A stretch of 64,000 nucleotides of DNA from Chryseobacterium oranimense (GTDB lineage Bacteria; Bacteroidota; Bacteroidia; Flavobacteriales; Weeksellaceae), in the NCBI RefSeq assembly GCF_900129755.1, contig NZ_FQWT01000001.1, positions 1,054,001-1,118,000 of the forward strand, in the 5' to 3' direction. A program made the position numbers and the translations under genes. The notes under the pieces were generated by a model, which searched no databases, was not told the DNA's origin, and worked only from the letters and a program-made list of their open reading frames with translations. Shown here piece after piece: positions 60,474 through 64,000 of this stretch (positions are counted from its first letter, which is position 1; the number at the start of each line of letters is the position of its first letter).

Positions 60474-62315
60474 ATGGATATAAAAAGGTCTTTATTACTT
60501 CTTTGTTCGTCTTTTGGCGGTTTTCTTTTCGGACAGGAGAAAGCTGTTGATACTGTTTATATTTTCGACAGCCAGATGAAAAAGGTAAAGCTTTTTCACC
60601 CGGTCCGTACCATTACTCCAAAAGATATCGAGAAAAACTCAACGAATCTTTCTGAACTTTTACGCTTCCAATCTTCAATTTATATTAAAGAAAATGGCCG
60701 GGGTGCTGTTTCTTCACCATCGTTCCGGGGGACAACGGCTCAACAGACTGCTTTTGTTTGGAACGGAATCAATATCAACTCAAGTTTTTTGGGACAAGGG
60801 GATGTGAATAATATTCCTCTCTTCGGATATGACCAGATTGATATAAAAGCCGGCGGAGGAAGTGTTGTATATGGAAGCGGTGCTATCGGGGGAAGTATTC
60901 ATTTGAATAATATACTAGATTTCAACAGTGGCTTTAAAGCTTCAGTATATTCGGAGGCGGCTTCTTTTGATACGTATAATAATTTTGCACAGGCTGCTTT
61001 CAGCAATGAAAAATTAAGTGTAAAGGTTTCAGGAAGCTATATAACCAGCCAAAATGATTATAAGGTTCCTGAATTTGTAGTAGGCAATACAGGATTTCAC
61101 AATACTAACGGAAGGTATTATAATACTTCGGTTAATATTGGTGTAGCCTATAAGATTGCTGACCACCAGACCATTTCATGGCAGAACCAGACGTTTGATG
61201 CTTCCCAGCATTATCCAATTTTCGAACTGAACGGTAATAAAACGAAATATAAAGCGCAGACTTTAAGAAGCCTGATTGCATGGGACATTAACAAAAATAA
61301 CCTTTCCAACAGCCTGAAAATGGCTTACACAGAGGATAATTTCCAGTATTTTGCAGATCTTAACCAACCTAAAGCAAGCGGAGCAGACGGAAAGAATTAC
61401 ATTTTTAAAAATGATTTCAATTATTTCATCACTCCGAAGATCAACATTAATGCTATTGGAGAATTTCAGGTGAATAAGGGCAAAGGCTATGGATCCGGAT
61501 TGGAAACTGTCAGCAGGAATGTAGGCTCTTTATCGGGACTGATCAGATATTTTGCCACCAAAGATCTACGTTTCGAGGCAGGAATTAAGAAGGATTTTGT
61601 AGAAGACATCTCTTCTCCCCTTCTGTATTCTTTTTCCGGAAAATGGAATGCTGTGAAATGGTATCATGTAGGAATTAATTTTTCAAAAAACTTCAGATAT
61701 CCTTCTTTTAATGATCTTTACTGGCAGCCGGGAGGAAATCTGGATCTGGTTCCGGAAACCTCTGTAAATATTGACATGAACCATGAGTTCAGCTTTGGAG
61801 ATTTTAAAATCGCTCTAAGCCCTTATTATATGGATATCAAAAACCTGATCAACTGGCTTCCGACTTCTTTGGGATACTGGGCACCATTTAATACGTACAG
61901 GGTTGAATCTTACGGTCTGGAATCGCAGGTTACCTGGAATAAAACCTTCGGTAAACATGCTTTGAGGCTGGACGGAGGCTATACTTATTCAAAATCGGTC
62001 AACAAAGACACTGATTTGCAGAGGATGTATGTTCCGATGCACAAGGCAGTCGGAAATATAGAGTATGGGTATTCTTTATTTAAAGTATATGCTCAGGGAA
62101 TGTTCAACGGCCTTACGTATACAACATCCGACGAAAAAAGATCTGCAGCCATTGACCCATATTTTATTCTGAATGCCGGAATTTCCGCATCGCTTTTCAA
62201 GAAATACACTTTAGGATTTAAAGTAAATAATTTAACCGATACTTATTACCAGACAGTATCTCTTTACCCGATGCCTAAGAGAAATTACAGTGTTTATGCA
62301 ACAATTAATTTTTAA
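60474..62315 (+). CDS. btuB: BtuB-like TonB-dependent B12 receptor
   Basis: The 613-residue protein has a signal peptide (LLLLCSSFGGFLFG), a plug domain (NLSELLRFQSSIYIKENGRG, SPSFRGTTAQQTAFVWNGI, GGGSVVYGSGAIGGSIHLNN) and a 22-stranded-type barrel that ends NYSVYATINF. The length of about 610 is that of BtuB. Control by a cobalamin riboswitch and the BtuG-like gene that follows after 13 bp make vitamin B12 or a related corrinoid the ligand. It acts in the outer membrane with TonB. Confidence 0.9.
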   Translation: MDIKRSLLLLCSSFGGFLFGQEKAVDTVYIFDSQMKKVKLFHPVRTITPKDIEKNSTNLSELLRFQSSIYIKENGRGAVSSPSFRGTTAQQTAFVWNGININSSFLGQGDVNNIPLFGYDQIDIKAGGGSVVYGSGAIGGSIHLNNILDFNSGFKASVYSEAASFDTYNNFAQAAFSNEKLSVKVSGSYITSQNDYKVPEFVVGNTGFHNTNGRYYNTSVNIGVAYKIADHQTISWQNQTFDASQHYPIFELNGNKTKYKAQTLRSLIAWDINKNNLSNSLKMAYTEDNFQYFADLNQPKASGADGKNYIFKNDFNYFITPKININAIGEFQVNKGKGYGSGLETVSRNVGSLSGLIRYFATKDLRFEAGIKKDFVEDISSPLLYSFSGKWNAVKWYHVGINFSKNFRYPSFNDLYWQPGGNLDLVPETSVNIDMNHEFSFGDFKIALSPYYMDIKNLINWLPTSLGYWAPFNTYRVESYGLESQVTWNKTFGKHALRLDGGYTYSKSVNKDTDLQRMYVPMHKAVGNIEYGYSLFKVYAQGMFNGLTYTTSDEKRSAAIDPYFILNAGISASLFKKYTLGFKVNNLTDTYYQTVSLYPMPKRNYSVYATINF

Positions 62316-62328
62316 ACTTAAAAATATT

Positions 62329-63375
62329 ATGAAACTGACAAAACTTCTACATCTTCTTTTTGCTTTTACACTTCTTCTGGGCATTGTGTCCTGTAGCAGT
62401 GACAATACTATTGAGGAGCAGGAAATATTCTACGGTAACGGCTTTTTAATTGCCAATGAAGGGTCTTATGGAAAGCCCGAAGCAGACGTAACATTTGTAA
62501 GCGCAGACCTAAGCCTTAAACAGGATAATATTTTTGCATTTAATAACAGTGGTTCAAAGCTGGGGGATGTTCTACAGATGATTGCCTTCAATGGTGAAAA
62601 TGCTTACCTATTGTTGAATAATTCTAATAGAATCCAAATTGCCAACCGCTCCAATTTTAAAGCAAACGGCCAAATTACCGCTGAACTTAATTCTCCCCGC
62701 TATATGGCTTTTGCCAACAATAATATTTATGTAACGAATGATAAATATATGGGTGATAAGTATGTAAGCATTTACAGGGTTTCAGACCGTTCTTTCATCA
62801 AAAAAATTGCGTTCACGGATGCTGCCGAGAGAATTGTGGAAGCCGGAAACAATATCTTCGTACAGAATGCTTCTTTCGGTTTCGGAAATAAGATCACTTA
62901 CATCAATACTTCTACTAACGAGGTTCAGTCGACGATCACTCTTCCTGCCGGAAACATCAACAAAATCATCTCCAGCAATCAAAATGTTTACGCAATTGCT
63001 GCAGATGCCGCTAATTCTTATATCTACCAGATATCAAGCACAGGAAGCATCACCAAAACAACTACTTTAACGGGAATTGCCGATGCAAAAAATCTTGAAA
63101 TTTCCAACGGTAAATTCTATTTTACTTCAGGAAAGAAAGTATACGGAATGGATATGAGCGCTACAACGGCTCCTTCATCACCATTATTCACTGTGGCGAA
63201 CAGTGTTGATGACTATTCTGCCCTATACGGATTCAGCGTAATCAACGATAAAATTTTCACGTCTGATTCCAACGGATTTACCCAGGACAGTAAAATTGTA
63301 ATTTACAACACTTCAGGAGCTGTTATCAAATCATTTACTTCGGGTATAGGTTCAAACTCTGTTTACCCTAACTAA
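62329..63375 (+). CDS. BtuG-like surface propeller lipoprotein (DUF5074)
   Basis: The 348-residue protein has a lipoprotein signal (LLLGIVSCSS) and repeated four-stranded blades (GFLIANEGSYGKPEADVTF, LNNSNRIQIANRSNF, YVSIYRVSDRSFIKKI, TYINTSTNEVQSTI), the plan of DUF5074/YncE-like seven-bladed propellers. In Bacteroides, BtuG of this type captures B12 at the cell surface and passes it to BtuB. ATG 62329 starts the lipoprotein signal; a longer frame overlaps btuB. It lies in the same riboswitch-controlled unit. Confidence 0.87.
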   Translation: MKLTKLLHLLFAFTLLLGIVSCSSDNTIEEQEIFYGNGFLIANEGSYGKPEADVTFVSADLSLKQDNIFAFNNSGSKLGDVLQMIAFNGENAYLLLNNSNRIQIANRSNFKANGQITAELNSPRYMAFANNNIYVTNDKYMGDKYVSIYRVSDRSFIKKIAFTDAAERIVEAGNNIFVQNASFGFGNKITYINTSTNEVQSTITLPAGNINKIISSNQNVYAIAADAANSYIYQISSTGSITKTTTLTGIADAKNLEISNGKFYFTSGKKVYGMDMSATTAPSSPLFTVANSVDDYSALYGFSVINDKIFTSDSNGFTQDSKIVIYNTSGAVIKSFTSGIGSNSVYPN

Positions 63376-63431
63376 GAATTATACTTCGGTATTATCACAT
63401 AATTTTTTATTTTTTTTCATCATTTGTGTTT

Positions 63432-63470
63432 TTTTTCCGGTCTCTTCTGCAAAGAAGCGACCGGATTTTA
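63432..63470 (+). terminator. Terminator of the B12 operon
   Basis: TCCGGTC and GACCGGA, with an inner CTTCT/AGAAG, form a long stem with GCAA loop, followed by TTTTATTTT. Confidence 0.82.
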
Positions 63471-63476
63471 TTTTAT

Positions 63477-63517
63477 AAAACGTTTACGGCGGGACTTTGT
63501 CCCGCCGTAAACGTTTT
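63477..63517. terminator. 19-bp perfect palindrome, probable terminator of cca
   Basis: AAAACGTTTACGGCGGGAC and its exact complement GTCCCGCCGTAAACGTTTT with a TTT loop. On the minus strand it follows the cca stop by 22 bp and ends in UUUU, so it could terminate that gene. It is longer and more G+C-rich than other terminators here. Confidence 0.65.
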
Positions 63518-63539
63518 ATGTATATATTTTAGAGCTTAA

Positions 63540-64000
63540 TTATGCTTTCAATCCCAGTTTCTCGGCTTCGGCAATCACAAATTTTTCAGCTTCTTCCTTG
63601 TCATTCGGGATCTCACCTTCCAGGATCGCTTCTTTTACTTTTTCTTTGAGAATTCCTATTTCTTTTCCAGGTTTAAGGTTGAACATCTGCATGATCTCTT
63701 CTCCTGTAATCGGTGGCTGGAAATTGCGGACCTGGTCTTTTTCTTCCACTTCTTTAATCTTCACGGCCACATATTCGAAGTTCTTTTTGAACCTGTCCTG
63801 TTTTCTGGAGTTTTTGGTCGTGATATCTGCTTTGCACAGGGTAAAAAGATCTTCCAGATCTTCACCGGCATCAAACAGAAGTCTCCTCAACGCAGAATCT
63901 GAGGCATCATCTGTGATCAGAGCAATAGGTCGTGATGAAAGTTTCACCATTTTCTGGACATACTTCATATCACTTCCCAATGGCAGTTTTAGCCTGTTGA
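63540..64000 (-). CDS. cca: CCA-adding enzyme/polyA polymerase, C-terminal part
   Basis: The frame runs off the right edge (the codons before the visible TTG read NRLKLP), so only about 153 C-terminal residues are present. They contain SSRPIALITDDASDSALRRL, LCKADITTKN and the tail IMQMFNLKPGKEIGILK, VKEAILEGEIPND and EKFVIAEAEKLG, as in the HD-domain type tRNA nucleotidyltransferases of Flavobacteriia. The enzyme adds or repairs the CCA end of tRNAs; the tRNA-Phe in this window lacks an encoded CCA, which fits. The catalytic part is outside the window. Confidence 0.82.
   Translation of the reverse strand, partial: NRLKLPLGSDMKYVQKMVKLSSRPIALITDDASDSALRRLLFDAGEDLEDLFTLCKADITTKNSRKQDRFKKNFEYVAVKIKEVEEKDQVRNFQPPITGEEIMQMFNLKPGKEIGILKEKVKEAILEGEIPNDKEEAEKFVIAEAEKLGLKA

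Overview
The window reads as chromosomal DNA of a Chryseobacterium-like member of the Flavobacteriia (Bacteroidota). This is inferred from AT-rich DNA, promoters of the Bacteroidota type (TAnnTTTG at -7, TTG at -33) with few Shine-Dalgarno sites, a type IX secretion C-terminal sorting domain, a mevalonate-pathway HMG-CoA synthase, TonB receptor/lipoprotein pairs, and a type VI secretion (T6SS) gene set with TssD-type Hcp, the subtype iii form of Bacteroidota. I saw no transposase, phage or CRISPR array. One tRNA (Phe) is present.

Layout. 1-3.7 kb: two tandem membrane-anchored AraC-like regulators, then an HxlR regulator divergent from an esterase and an isochorismatase-like hydrolase. 3.8-12.9 kb: tRNA-Phe, a thioredoxin-like protein with a small barrel and a membrane protein, a NamZ-like muramidase whose start lies 4 bp from that of a divergent FtsX/LolE-type permease, a cysteine synthase, a CbpA/CbpM chaperone pair and a DAACS symporter. 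12.9-17.4 kb: an alcohol/aldehyde module (DUF779, AdhP, aldehyde dehydrogenase) divergent from an AraC regulator. 17.4-21 kb: a frameshifted esterase, a fossil junction made of the 3' ends of an HMG-CoA synthase gene and an AraC gene, a tail-fibre-like secreted protein and the intact HMG-CoA synthase. 21-30 kb: peptidases, thymidylate synthase, SDR, GreA-like factor, alpha-amylase, pRiA4b-type protein. 30-36 kb: a PhoR/PhoB-like two-component pair divergent from a TonB receptor and a beta-helix lipoprotein, with 11-bp tandem repeats between them. 36-45 kb: AraC regulator, amidohydrolase, HemL, LysM glucosaminidase, D-cysteine desulfhydrase-like enzyme, small proteins and a T9SS-sorted nuclease.

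45.3-58.0 kb is the most distinctive region: a one-directional T6SS accessory island. In transcription order it holds Hcp/TssD, VgrG, a 56-residue protein, a DUF2931 lipoprotein (probable immunity), a Tle1-like DUF2235 phospholipase, a LysM protein, a secreted unknown, a DUF4280 PAAR-like tip, an 887-residue protein with an OmpA-like domain but no signal peptide, and three unknown or membrane proteins. No core sheath, baseplate or ClpV genes are in the window, so it must rely on an apparatus encoded elsewhere.

58.2-64 kb: DUF2752 protein, NamA-like oxidoreductase, cytidine deaminase, then a vitamin B12 uptake unit (promoter, cobalamin riboswitch, BtuB-like receptor, BtuG-like propeller lipoprotein) and the C-terminal part of a CCA-adding enzyme running off the right edge.

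Several intergenic regions carry repeat-like or palindromic sequences: a 21-nt inverted repeat, a GC-rich structured element, a GGCTAAAGCC element in two copies, a GCCACGGAT element and a 19-bp perfect palindrome. All names rest on motif recognition by eye; no database search was run.
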